17,168 bases of DNA. It comes from Candidatus Brocadiia bacterium (lineage in GTDB: Bacteria > Planctomycetota > MHYJ01 > WSZJ01). The DNA lies in NCBI GenBank assembly GCA_013360825.1, contig JABWAY010000047.1:1-17168 (forward strand), read 5' to 3'. The notes under the pieces were generated by a model, which saw only the letters and a program-made list of their open reading frames with translations, did not search any database and was not told the DNA's origin. The translations under genes and the position numbers were made by a program. This document shows, piece after piece, positions 1-7,382 of the stretch (position 1 is the stretch's first letter; each line of letters opens with the position of its first letter).

Positions 1-1104
1 CAGATCGGGGAGTCCGGGACGATCCTGCTCAACGACGCCGAGGGAAGGACGCGCTGCGAACTCGCGGCTTCGACGGATGCCGGCGGCGCGGTGACCCTTC
101 GTGACGCCACCGGCACCCTGCGCGCCCGGCTCGCCGCGGCCGCCGCCGGCCAGGGGTCGCTGGTCCTCAACGGAAACCAGGATCACCCGGTGGTCATCCT
201 CGAGGAGCGTTCCGACTCGACGCCGTCGCTGCGCCTCTGCGACGCGAAGACCGGAACCGCTCGCGCCTGGCTGGACACCGCCGCGGAGGACGTCGTCACG
301 TTCGGCCTCTACGACCGCGCCGGGACGAACCGGTTCTCCCTCCTGCTCAACGAAGTCGGCTGCCCGTCCTCCATCTTCAGCGATGACGAAGGCCGGATCC
401 GGTTCCTCACGGGGGTGAACGCGGAGGGCGATGCCGGGCTGGAGGTCCGCGACCTGCAGGGGAGAAACCTGATCCGGCTCGCCGCGACCCCGCAGCTGGA
501 CAGTTCCCTGTCCTTCACCGACCGCGCGGGAAAACTGCGCGGGTGGTTCGGGATCCTCGACACCGGGGCCGCGGCGATCTCGCTCTGCGATGCCGAGGGA
601 CGCGTCCGGTCCCAGGGAGCCATCTTCCCGGACGGAGGCGGATACATCGGACTCCGGGACGCGGAGGGAGATCCGCGCGTCTACCTGGCCGCCGACACGA
701 CCGGGCGCCCCGACGTCAACCTGTGGGACTCCGCCAACGTCCTCCGGGCGAGCCTGTACCTCTCCGTCACCGATTCCGCCCAGCTCCGGTTCAACGACCG
801 CTCCGCAAACGAGCGCATCTGGCTCGGATTCGATTCGGACAACGGAGCCAGCCTGTCCTTCTTCGATACCCAGAAGGTCACACGGTGCTGGCTCGGCGTG
901 ATGAGCACCGGTTACACCGGCGTCACCTTCAGCGACTCCCTCCGCGCGCGCCTGCTCTTCGGCCTCGTCGACGGCACCCTCCCCGTCGCGAACTTCAAGG
1001 ACAACGCCGGAAAGGACCGGGTTCAGTTCGGGCTGCTGCCGACGCAGGAAGGACGGATCAATGTGCTCAACGGGACCGACTCCGTGATCTGGAACGCGCC
1101 CTGA
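1..1104 (+). CDS. beta-solenoid-like tandem repeat protein, 5'-truncated
   Basis: The frame is open from the first base and ends at a TGA, so the start codon lies upstream of the window. The visible 367 residues consist of about sixteen degenerate units of 22-25 residues. The unit pattern is roughly [LIV]-x-[LF]-x-D-x-x-G-x-x-R-x-x-L followed by a small, Gly/Ala/Asp-rich turn; typical cores are VTLRDATGT, LSFTDRAGK, ISLCDAEGR and IGLRDAEGD. Alternating hydrophobic residues and regular turns suggest a beta-solenoid or stacked beta-hairpin fold, of the kind found in surface or fibre proteins. The last units drift from the consensus and the chain ends in VIWNAP with no anchor or sorting signal. 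I do not recognise a named family. No catalytic motif is visible. It is convergent with the MFS gene, with two bases between stop codons. The repeat is seen directly; the fold and surface role are inferred. Confidence 0.85.
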   Translation, partial: QIGESGTILLNDAEGRTRCELAASTDAGGAVTLRDATGTLRARLAAAAAGQGSLVLNGNQDHPVVILEERSDSTPSLRLCDAKTGTARAWLDTAAEDVVTFGLYDRAGTNRFSLLLNEVGCPSSIFSDDEGRIRFLTGVNAEGDAGLEVRDLQGRNLIRLAATPQLDSSLSFTDRAGKLRGWFGILDTGAAAISLCDAEGRVRSQGAIFPDGGGYIGLRDAEGDPRVYLAADTTGRPDVNLWDSANVLRASLYLSVTDSAQLRFNDRSANERIWLGFDSDNGASLSFFDTQKVTRCWLGVMSTGYTGVTFSDSLRARLLFGLVDGTLPVANFKDNAGKDRVQFGLLPTQEGRINVLNGTDSVIWNAP

Positions 1105-1106
1105 CG

Positions 1107-2252
1107 CTACCGGGCCCCGGCGGCCCGGCGGAGGACGAGAAACTGGGCTACCAGCATGACGGCGACGAGGCCGGCCGCCAGCGCATAGCCGGCGGGAGCC
1201 CACCCGCTCGCCTGCTGGAGCACGCCCCCGGCCAGCGGGATCGCAAAATTCGATGCCCCGATCACCGCTTCGTGAATCCCCGCCCGCGCCCCGCGGGACT
1301 CGTTGCTGTGCACCGAGTAGTAGATCGACGCCGAGTAGGAAAGGCCCAGGCCGGTCCCCGCGACGAGGGCCGCGGCGCAGGCGACGGGAAGCGCGACTCC
1401 GGCGCCGATGACGACGAGCGCGGCGGCTCCCGCCGCCTGCCAGAAGAAGAAGGCGCCCGGGCGGTAGCGCCAGCCTGAGAAGCGTCCGAACCACCAGAAG
1501 GCCGCGGTCTGGGCGAGGAAGACCGTGCCGAGGACGTTGAAGTACTCCGACTCCGGCCGCCCGAGTGCGTGGACCCTCTCCTCATAGAGGAAATTCAGCG
1601 TGGCGCCGAGGCCGTACGCGGCGAAATTCGCGAGCCAGGCGGCGCGGAGGTACCCCGAGCGGACCCGCGGGGAGGGGCCGCCGTCGGCGACGAGCGCGGC
1701 GCCGCCGGCCCTGTGCCCGGCCGGGCGGCCGGGGACGAGGGGGACGAGGACGGCGGACAGGATCGCGCAGCCGAGGAGGGTTCCCATCCGGAACTCCGCC
1801 CACGCGAGGCCGCCGAGGAAGAACCCGAGCGTCTTGCCGGCGCTCCACGCGAGCGAGAACCGGCCGAGGTTGCGGTCGAGGTCGTCCGGACCGGACTCGT
1901 CGCCGACCAGGGCCTGCAGCCCGGGCCAGATCAGCGCGTTGCCGATCCCGCCGAGGGCGGTCACGGCGTAGATCCAGCGGATCCCGTCCGCACGCCACGC
2001 CAGCAGGCAGAAGGCCGCGAAGATGACGAGCCCGATCCTGGCCAGCGTCGTCCTCGACACCCGGTCGGACAGCCGGCCGCCGGCGAGGCTCGTCAGGACA
2101 TAGGCGGCGCCGCCGATCACGGGCAGGAAGCCCAGCTCCCCTGGGGTTGCCTGCGCCTCCGTCTTCGCCCAGACCGGGATCACCGACCAGGCGACGAAGA
2201 GCGAAAAGTCCTGACCGAACGCGACCGCCAGGGTCCGCGGCGAGAGTTTCAC
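1107..2252 (-). CDS. major facilitator superfamily (MFS) transporter
   Basis: This 381-residue protein is made almost entirely of hydrophobic helices separated by short loops, near the usual length of a 10-12 helix MFS permease. The loop after the second helix carries an MFS motif-A-like sequence (GGRLSDRVSRTTLARIG, about residues 58-74). A longer polar loop near the middle (GRPAGHRAGG through SPRVRSG) separates the two six-helix halves. It should act in the inner membrane as a secondary transporter or drug/metabolite exporter; the substrate cannot be read from sequence. The start is GTG at 2252-2250, chosen because GGGAGGGGAGC lies immediately upstream as a strong ribosome binding site. It is divergent from the copper-protein operon and convergent with the repeat protein, so it is probably transcribed alone. 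Family confidence is high, substrate unknown. Confidence 0.9.
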   Translation of the reverse strand: MKLSPRTLAVAFGQDFSLFVAWSVIPVWAKTEAQATPGELGFLPVIGGAAYVLTSLAGGRLSDRVSRTTLARIGLVIFAAFCLLAWRADGIRWIYAVTALGGIGNALIWPGLQALVGDESGPDDLDRNLGRFSLAWSAGKTLGFFLGGLAWAEFRMGTLLGCAILSAVLVPLVPGRPAGHRAGGAALVADGGPSPRVRSGYLRAAWLANFAAYGLGATLNFLYEERVHALGRPESEYFNVLGTVFLAQTAAFWWFGRFSGWRYRPGAFFFWQAAGAAALVVIGAGVALPVACAAALVAGTGLGLSYSASIYYSVHSNESRGARAGIHEAVIGASNFAIPLAGGVLQQASGWAPAGYALAAGLVAVMLVAQFLVLRRAAGAR

Positions 2253-2287
2253 GCTCCCCTCCCCGACCGCCCCGGAGCAGGTCCGCC

Positions 2288-2308
2288 CGCGCGTCGGAGC
2301 GACGCGCG
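2288..2308. repeat. 9-bp perfect hairpin in divergent intergenic region
   Basis: CGCGCGTCG and CGACGCGCG form a perfect 9-bp stem around a three-base GAG loop. It lies 36 bases upstream of the MFS start, between two divergent genes, and is not followed by a T-run on either strand, so it is not a canonical intrinsic terminator. It could be a regulator site or an mRNA leader hairpin for the MFS gene, or simple GC-rich symmetry. In the remainder of the 271-base gap 2253-2523 I see only the MFS ribosome site, a GGAATTCC palindrome at 2348-2355 and the TACAAT box described separately. Confidence 0.4.
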
Positions 2309-2509
2309 CCCGGCCAGACTCCGGACCGACGGAAGACGGTCACGCATGGAATTCCCTGGAATGGTCGCGACTGCGGGCGACGGAATATGCGCCCCCGCCG
2401 GAGGCGAGGCAAGGGAGAACTGGCGGCGTCGGCGCGGGCGCAAGTCGGTCGACGGACCCTCCGGGGCCGATTTTGTTCCCTCCGCTTCGCCCCGCTCCCG
2501 TCCCGCCGC

Positions 2510-2523
2510 TACAATCCCCTCCC
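2510..2523 (+). promoter_or_regulatory. candidate promoter -10 box, near-leaderless transcript
   Basis: TACAAT at 2510-2515 matches the sigma-70 -10 consensus at five of six positions and ends only eight bases before the ATG at 2524. A transcript starting about seven bases downstream of this box would begin at or next to the start codon. No purine-rich ribosome binding site lies between box and ATG (CCCCTCCC), unlike the neighbouring genes that have clear ones. No convincing -35 box is seen; TTCGCC at 2486-2491 is a weak candidate. Confidence 0.45.
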
Positions 2524-3183
2524 ATGCGCCTCCTCCCCGCCTCGCTCACGCTCGCCGCCGCCGGCCTTTCCACCGCCGCCGCCGTCTGGGGTCCTCTCCC
2601 GCGCCATGCCGGGCCCCCACCGCCCGTTCTCCACGAGATCGCGGAAACGGGGTCGGTGTCCGGTCGCGTCACGTTCGCCGCCACCCGGCCGCGGCAGCCG
2701 ATCATCATCTACCTTGAACGCCAGGGCGGCGAACTCGATGCCCCCCGCCCGGCCGCGCTCGTCATCCGGCAGAAAGGCGCCTCCTTCACCCCGTCCTTCG
2801 CCGTCCTCGTCGCCGGCCAGGAAGTCGTCTTCGAGAACGACGAGGATCGCGACATCGATCACAACGTCTACACCCTCGGCAGCGAGGAACGCGATTTCGG
2901 CATCTTCTCCCCGGGTAAAAGCGTCCGGCACACGTTCTCCGAGCCGGGCGAATTTTCGCTCTACTGCAGCATCCACAAACTCATGGACGGCAAACTCTTC
3001 GTCGCCCCCAGCCGCGCCTGGAGCGAGGTCGCGCAGGACGGCACGTTCGCGATCCGCGACATCCCCCCGGGTTCCTATACGCTGAAGACCTACCAGAAGG
3101 CGCGCCGCTTCCGTGACGCCGCGCAGCCTGTGGCCGTCTCGGCGGGGAAAGAATCGACCGTCACCGTGGAGCTCGCGCGATGA
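2524..3183 (+). CDS. secreted cupredoxin (type-1 copper) protein with C-terminal carboxypeptidase-regulatory-like domain
   Basis: This 219-residue protein begins with a signal-peptide-like stretch (MRLLPASLTLAAAGLSTAAA). A beta-rich cupredoxin domain covers roughly residues 40-160. All four type-1 copper ligands are visible: His113 in DHN, then Cys148, His151 and Met154 in CSIHKLM. The C-x2-H-x2-M spacing is that of amicyanin-like proteins. Residues about 165-219 (DGTFAIRDIPPGSYTLKTYQ) form a typical carboxypeptidase-regulatory-like/transthyretin-like sandwich. Known relatives are periplasmic electron carriers or copper-binding proteins, often annotated as methylamine-utilisation or plastocyanin-like. 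An earlier in-frame TTG at 2473 is possible, but the ATG at 2524 gives a clean signal peptide and follows a TACAAT box. It overlaps the next gene by ATGA. A role in extracytoplasmic electron transfer or copper sensing is inferred. Confidence 0.88.
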   Translation: MRLLPASLTLAAAGLSTAAAVWGPLPRHAGPPPPVLHEIAETGSVSGRVTFAATRPRQPIIIYLERQGGELDAPRPAALVIRQKGASFTPSFAVLVAGQEVVFENDEDRDIDHNVYTLGSEERDFGIFSPGKSVRHTFSEPGEFSLYCSIHKLMDGKLFVAPSRAWSEVAQDGTFAIRDIPPGSYTLKTYQKARRFRDAAQPVAVSAGKESTVTVELAR

Positions 3184-3899
3184 AACGACTCGGTCTCATG
3201 CTGTCCCTGATCGCCGCGGGCTGCGGCGGACCCGACCTGGCCCCGCCGGCCGCGGACAGCGCCCAGATCGTCGTCGCCCTCTCGGCATCGGCCCGGGACG
3301 GCGTCGCGAGGCCCCGAAGCGGCGGGATGGACAATTACGGGGGTGGAAGCGAGGCGAAGGGGCGGCAGTTCTCGCGCGTGAACTACGACGACCTGGCGGA
3401 CATCGTGGTCTACCTGGAGGGAGACGGGCTGGGCGATGCGGGGCCGGCGCCGCGCTCCCTGCGGCTGGAGATCTCGGAGGACGGGGCGGATCACCGCCAG
3501 CTTCTGCTCGCCCCCTCCGGGCTCACCTCCCTGACGATCGCGAACCGCGCGTCCGGCCCACGGTCGGTGTTCGCCATGGGGAATCAGGACGGATTCGACG
3601 TCACGCTCGCCCCGGGGGAGGAGTCCCGGGTGACGTTGAAGGTCCCGGGGACATATGAGCTCGCCTGTGACGAGGACGCCGGGCTCGCGGTGACGATCAT
3701 CGTCGCGCCGACCACCTGGGCGCAGATCGGCGAGGCGGGCGACGACGTGGCCTTCGACCGGGTCCCTCCCGGGCCGGTGGAGATCGTCGTCGTGGCGCCG
3801 CGTCTCCCCCGCTGGTCCCGCCGGGTCACCGCCGCCGCGGGGCGGCGCGAGTCGGTGACCGCCGAGGTCGGGGTCAATTCCATGACGCGGGCGAAGTAA
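3180..3899 (+). CDS. lipoprotein, degenerate cupredoxin-like paralogue
   Basis: This 239-residue protein starts with a lipoprotein signal (MKRLGLMLSLIAAGC; lipid Cys15). A Gly-rich, low-complexity linker follows (about residues 45-62), then beta-rich sequence. Residues about 115-235 can be laid beside the preceding cupredoxin: the edge strand, the APGEESRVTLKVPGTYELAC stretch and the final VPPGPVEIVV...RRESVTAEV block match its SPGKSVRHTF..., YC, IPPGSYTL and KESTVTVEL. Of the four copper ligands only a Cys (Cys163) is kept; the CxxHxxM motif is replaced by CDEDAGL and the first His is absent. It therefore probably does not bind type-1 copper. The start codon overlaps the upstream stop (ATGA), and the stop is three bases before the cyclase, so these three genes should be co-expressed. 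A partner or sensor role at the membrane is inferred. Confidence 0.8.
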   Translation: MKRLGLMLSLIAAGCGGPDLAPPAADSAQIVVALSASARDGVARPRSGGMDNYGGGSEAKGRQFSRVNYDDLADIVVYLEGDGLGDAGPAPRSLRLEISEDGADHRQLLLAPSGLTSLTIANRASGPRSVFAMGNQDGFDVTLAPGEESRVTLKVPGTYELACDEDAGLAVTIIVAPTTWAQIGEAGDDVAFDRVPPGPVEIVVVAPRLPRWSRRVTAAAGRRESVTAEVGVNSMTRAK

Positions 3900-3902
3900 C
3901 GC

Positions 3903-6005
3903 ATGAGCCTCCGCACCAAGGCCCTGGCCGCGGTGCTCCTCCTCGTCAGCGCGGTCACCGGAGGGCTGCTGCTGTTCGTCCGCGAACGGTTCGCCGCGAG
4001 GACCGAACAGGCCATCGAGGAGGAACTGGCCGTCGACGGTCAGCGGCTCCGCGACATCCTGCGATCCACACGGGACGAGAAGCAGACGGCGCTGAACGCC
4101 GTGATGGCCCAGGACCAGCTCGAACTCATCATCCTGGCCGCGCAGGGGATCCGGGGAAATTTTGAGAGCAAGGCGTCCGACTGGAAGGGGCAGACGGGGT
4201 CCGACGGGTGCGTGGTCGCGCTCGATGCCTACCTGGCCAAGCCGAAGGGGGCGACGGCTCTCTGGGAGACGTCCGAACTCTGGGTCGTCGCGGCGGACCA
4301 TGGCCCGGACCGGTCGTCCGCCGCCGCGCTCAGGGATGCGACCGCCTTCATGAACCTGCTGCTGAAGGCGTTCCGCGGAGTCCGCCCCGCCTCGGCCGTC
4401 CTCCCGGTCGGCGACGGCCTGGTGCTGGCCGTGGCGACCCCGCTGTTCCGCACGCCGAGCCAGGCGGCGGAGTTCGCCAGACTGGTCCGGGTCCACGCCG
4501 GGATTCCCGAGGGGGATCCTGCCTGGGAGACCATGCTGGCGGAGACCGAGATGGCGGACGACCTGGATGTCATCGGCGTGACCGCCATCATGGTCGATCT
4601 CTCCTCCGCGTGGACACGCGCCAACCGCCCCCGCCGGCCGGCCGCGGCGGGTCCGCGCGGCACGGCTTCGGCCCACGATGAAAACCAGATCCACCAGGTC
4701 CTTTACGCCGCGTCCGGCCCCGCCGCCGCGTCCTTCGACCGCCCCGGGGATGCCCGGACGGCGGTCGATGCGGCCCGGATCGCCGCCGGACGGAAATTCA
4801 AGATTCCCCTCGCCCTCGGCGGGTTCGAGGAGACGTTCATCGGCCGCGCGCAGAATTTCGAGGGCGATGGGTTCGACCCGTCCCGCCCGGGACTGATCGC
4901 GCTCAAGTCCTACGACCGCGAACTCGAACCCCTGCACCTCCTCGTCCGCCAGGTCACCGTCTTCGCCGCCGCGATCGGCGTCCTCGGCTCGATCGCGGCC
5001 TACGGACTCGCCTGGGTCGTCATCCGCCGCCTGGGCGCGCTCCAGGCCGCCGCCGAACGCGTCAAACGCGGCGACTTCACCACCGCCGTCACGAATCCGG
5101 GACGCGATGAGATCGGCGCCCTCGGCATCGCTTTCAACAACATGACCAAGGGACTCCAGGCGCTCGGCCTCTACACCGACTCGGTCCTCGCGCGAAGCGT
5201 CATCGACAACCCGGAACTGCTCACCGGGAAGGCGACGCGGCGCGAGGGGACGATCCTGTTCACGGATATCCGCGATTTCACGGCCATCACCGAGCGCCAG
5301 GACGCCGTCGCGCTCACGACCCAGCTGAACCAGTACTTCACGGCGATCGGCGAGCATGTGAAGACGGAGAAGGGGTACCTGGACAAGTTCATCGGGGACG
5401 CGGTCATGGCGTTCTGGGGTGAACCGTTCACCATGACCGCCGACTACGCGCTCCGCGCCTGCCGGGCGGCGCTTCTGGCCCGCCGGGCGATCGCCGACCT
5501 GCGGGAGGTCTGGAAGTCCTCCGGGCAGCCGCTGTTTTTCCAGCGCATGGGGATCGCGACGGGCGAGGTCGTCGTCGGGAACATCGGGAGCCAGACGAAG
5601 AAGAATTTCACGGTGATTGGCGACAGCGTCAACCTTGCCAGCCGCCTGGAGGTCGCGAACAAGATCTACGGCACGGAAATCCTGGTGGACGAGCGGACCC
5701 GGGAGCTCGCGGGTCCGGCGGTCGTCGCGCGGGAGATCGACGAGATCGCGATCCGCGGGAAGGAGAAGCCCGTGCGCGTCTACGAACTCCTCGGCATGGC
5801 GGACGATCCGTCGCCGAGGGCCCTGCGGCTGATCGACCTCTACGGGAAGGCCCTGGCGGCGTGGCGGCGTGGGGACCTCCCGGGCGCGCAGCGCGACCTC
5901 GCGTCGCTCCTGTCGGTGGAGCCCGAGGACGGCCCCGCCCGGTGGCTCCAGGGGCGCTGTTCCGAGGGCGGACCGCGGGCAACCTCCGTCACCCGGACCT
6001 GGTAG
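3903..6005 (+). CDS. membrane class III adenylate cyclase with extracytoplasmic sensor region and HAMP domain
   Basis: This 700-residue protein has a first membrane helix at about 7-26 and an extracytoplasmic region at about 27-350. A second helix follows at about 351-374, then a HAMP linker (about 375-425), a class III cyclase domain (about 447-635) and a short helical tail resembling a single TPR hairpin. Catalytic residues are intact: metal-binding Asp455 (FTDIRDFT) and Asp499 (GDA), adenine-selecting Lys495 and Thr570, and the transition-state pair Asn577 and Arg581 (VNLASRLE). The Lys/Thr pair predicts ATP rather than GTP as substrate, producing cAMP in the cytoplasm in response to an outside signal. 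I cannot assign the sensor region to a named fold. It follows the copper-protein pair with a three-base gap and no strong ribosome site of its own, suggesting translational coupling. Cyclase assignment is very secure; the signal is unknown. Confidence 0.93.
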   Translation: MSLRTKALAAVLLLVSAVTGGLLLFVRERFAARTEQAIEEELAVDGQRLRDILRSTRDEKQTALNAVMAQDQLELIILAAQGIRGNFESKASDWKGQTGSDGCVVALDAYLAKPKGATALWETSELWVVAADHGPDRSSAAALRDATAFMNLLLKAFRGVRPASAVLPVGDGLVLAVATPLFRTPSQAAEFARLVRVHAGIPEGDPAWETMLAETEMADDLDVIGVTAIMVDLSSAWTRANRPRRPAAAGPRGTASAHDENQIHQVLYAASGPAAASFDRPGDARTAVDAARIAAGRKFKIPLALGGFEETFIGRAQNFEGDGFDPSRPGLIALKSYDRELEPLHLLVRQVTVFAAAIGVLGSIAAYGLAWVVIRRLGALQAAAERVKRGDFTTAVTNPGRDEIGALGIAFNNMTKGLQALGLYTDSVLARSVIDNPELLTGKATRREGTILFTDIRDFTAITERQDAVALTTQLNQYFTAIGEHVKTEKGYLDKFIGDAVMAFWGEPFTMTADYALRACRAALLARRAIADLREVWKSSGQPLFFQRMGIATGEVVVGNIGSQTKKNFTVIGDSVNLASRLEVANKIYGTEILVDERTRELAGPAVVAREIDEIAIRGKEKPVRVYELLGMADDPSPRALRLIDLYGKALAAWRRGDLPGAQRDLASLLSVEPEDGPARWLQGRCSEGGPRATSVTRTW

Positions 6006-6050
6006 GCGGTCCGCCGGGCGGATGTCCGCGACCTCCGTGAGACCACGCGC

Positions 6051-6074
6051 CCGGAAACTCCGGAATTTCCGGAA
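6051..6074. repeat. three CCGGAA direct repeats at 9-base spacing, with inverted symmetry
   Basis: CCGGAA occurs at 6051, 6060 and 6069, exactly nine bases apart. The same stretch contains a 7-bp inverted repeat (CCGGAAA at 6051-6057, TTTCCGG at 6066-6072) and the palindrome TTCCGGAA at 6067-6074. It lies in the 154-base gap between the cyclase stop and the VWA start, 85 bases before that start. It may be a binding site for a regulator of the VWA gene. The rest of the gap shows only the GAGGAG ribosome site at about 6147. Confidence 0.4.
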
Positions 6075-6159
6075 CGCCCCCCCGCTCCCCCGCGTCTCTC
6101 TTCCAGACGCGGCGCACGCCGCCGCACGAAGACAACCACGCAACCCGAGGAGAACTGCC

Positions 6160-7266
6160 ATGAGGACGATGATCGCCGCCGCGCTGGTTCTGGCCGCGGC
6201 CCTGCCCGCACGTGCGGAGAAGAAGCCGGAGATCGCGGAGGTCGACGTGGTGATCTGCATCGACCGTTCGGGGAGCATGCAGCAGGTCATCGACACGGCC
6301 AAGCGCAAGGTCTGGTCGATCGTGAACGACATCGCGAAGGTCCGCCCGACACCGCAGCTGCGCATCGGCCTGATCGGCTACGGCTCGGCCGACCGCGAGT
6401 TCAAGTTCTTCGACCTCACCGACGACCTCGACGGCGTCTACGCCAACCTCATGACCTTCAAGACCGACATGGGAGGCGAGGAATGGGTCGGCGCGGCGGT
6501 GGAGAAAGCGACGAAGGAAATGTCCTGGAGCCGGAGCAAGGAAGCGCTGCGGATGATCTTCATGGTCGGGAACGAGACGGCCATGCAGGGAACGCCGGAG
6601 CGGCTGTTCACGAAGACCTGCCCGGAGGCGATCAAGGCCGACATCGTGGTGAACGCGATCTACTGCGGGAAGCCGAATGCGGACGAAGAGCAGTCCTGGC
6701 GCGACGTGGCGAGGCTGGCGGACGGGTCCTACACGACGATCGACATCTCCGGCGGCGCGGTGGCCATCGCGACGCCGATGGACGAGGAGATGGCGAAACT
6801 GAACCAGGAGCTGAACGGCACGTACGCGGCGTTCGGCCGGGAGGGAGCCCGGAAGAAGGATGCGCAGAAGGAGCAGGACGCGAACGCGGGCGCGGCGGGC
6901 GGGGCGGGGGTCGTCGCGGAGCGTGCGGAAGCCAAGGCCTCGGGAGCCTACCGGAGTTCGAGCTGGGACCTGGTGGATGCCTCGAAGGAAAAGGACTTCA
7001 AGCTCGAGGAAGTCGCGGAGGAGGAGCTTCCCGCGGAGATGCGGACGATGACGCCCGAGGAGCGGAAGGCGCATATCGCGCACCTCTCGGCGGAGCGGGA
7101 GCGGATCCAGGCCGCGATCCAGGAGAAGGCGGTCGCCCGCCAGAAATTCATCGACGAAGAGATGAAGAAGCAGGGCCTGAACCAGGACAAGTCGTTCGAC
7201 GAGGCGATGCGCAGGATGATCCGGACTCAGGCGGCGAAGAAGGGCCTGGAGATGGACAAGGAGTAG
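6160..7266 (+). CDS. secreted von Willebrand factor A (VWA) domain protein with charged coiled-coil tail
   Basis: The start at 6160 is chosen because GAGGAG lies seven bases upstream and the protein then begins with a clear signal peptide (residues 1-19, ALPARA before EKK). The VWA domain spans about residues 28-215. The metal site (MIDAS) motif DxSxS is intact (Asp35, Ser37, Ser39 in CIDRSGSM). The later MIDAS positions look altered: the usual Thr loop reads DMGGEEW (103-109), and the usual Asp of the fourth strand is Asn138 in MVGNET. The tail (about 216-368) is highly charged and helical, with an Ala/Gly linker (ANAGAAGGAGVV) and heptad-like stretches, so it is probably a coiled coil. Such proteins typically mediate protein-protein contacts outside the cytoplasm. 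A perfect terminator follows. The partner is unknown. Confidence 0.87.
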   Translation: MRTMIAAALVLAAALPARAEKKPEIAEVDVVICIDRSGSMQQVIDTAKRKVWSIVNDIAKVRPTPQLRIGLIGYGSADREFKFFDLTDDLDGVYANLMTFKTDMGGEEWVGAAVEKATKEMSWSRSKEALRMIFMVGNETAMQGTPERLFTKTCPEAIKADIVVNAIYCGKPNADEEQSWRDVARLADGSYTTIDISGGAVAIATPMDEEMAKLNQELNGTYAAFGREGARKKDAQKEQDANAGAAGGAGVVAERAEAKASGAYRSSSWDLVDASKEKDFKLEEVAEEELPAEMRTMTPEERKAHIAHLSAERERIQAAIQEKAVARQKFIDEEMKKQGLNQDKSFDEAMRRMIRTQAAKKGLEMDKE

Positions 7267-7282
7267 AGCCGGAACTGACGGA

Positions 7283-7316
7283 AGCGGGCGCGGAGAGATC
7301 CGCGCCCGCTCTTGTT
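7283..7316 (+). terminator. intrinsic terminator after the VWA gene
   Basis: AGCGGGCGCGGA (7283-7294) and TCCGCGCCCGCT (7299-7310) pair perfectly over 12 bp around a GAGA tetraloop of the GNRA class. The stem is followed by CTTGTT. It begins 17 bases after the VWA stop codon. This is the clearest terminator in the window and separates the VWA gene from the reductase downstream. Confidence 0.88.
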
Positions 7317-7382
7317 CGGGGGCGCGCCGCAGGACCCGTGCGACTGCTTGACCGTGCGCCCGGTGTCGCGCACCATCCCGGG

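Noticed and set aside
5869..6159. Upstream extension of the VWA protein into the cyclase gene
   Set aside because: The extension is Arg/Pro/Ser-rich shadow sequence. The ATG at 6160 has a GAGGAG site and gives a clean signal peptide.
3090..6365. A 1091-codon open frame on the minus strand opposite the cyclase and copper-protein genes
   Set aside because: It is low-complexity Arg/Gly/Asp-rich sequence with no family motif, and the plus strand holds clear catalytic and copper motifs over the same bases. Long antisense frames are expected in such GC-rich DNA.
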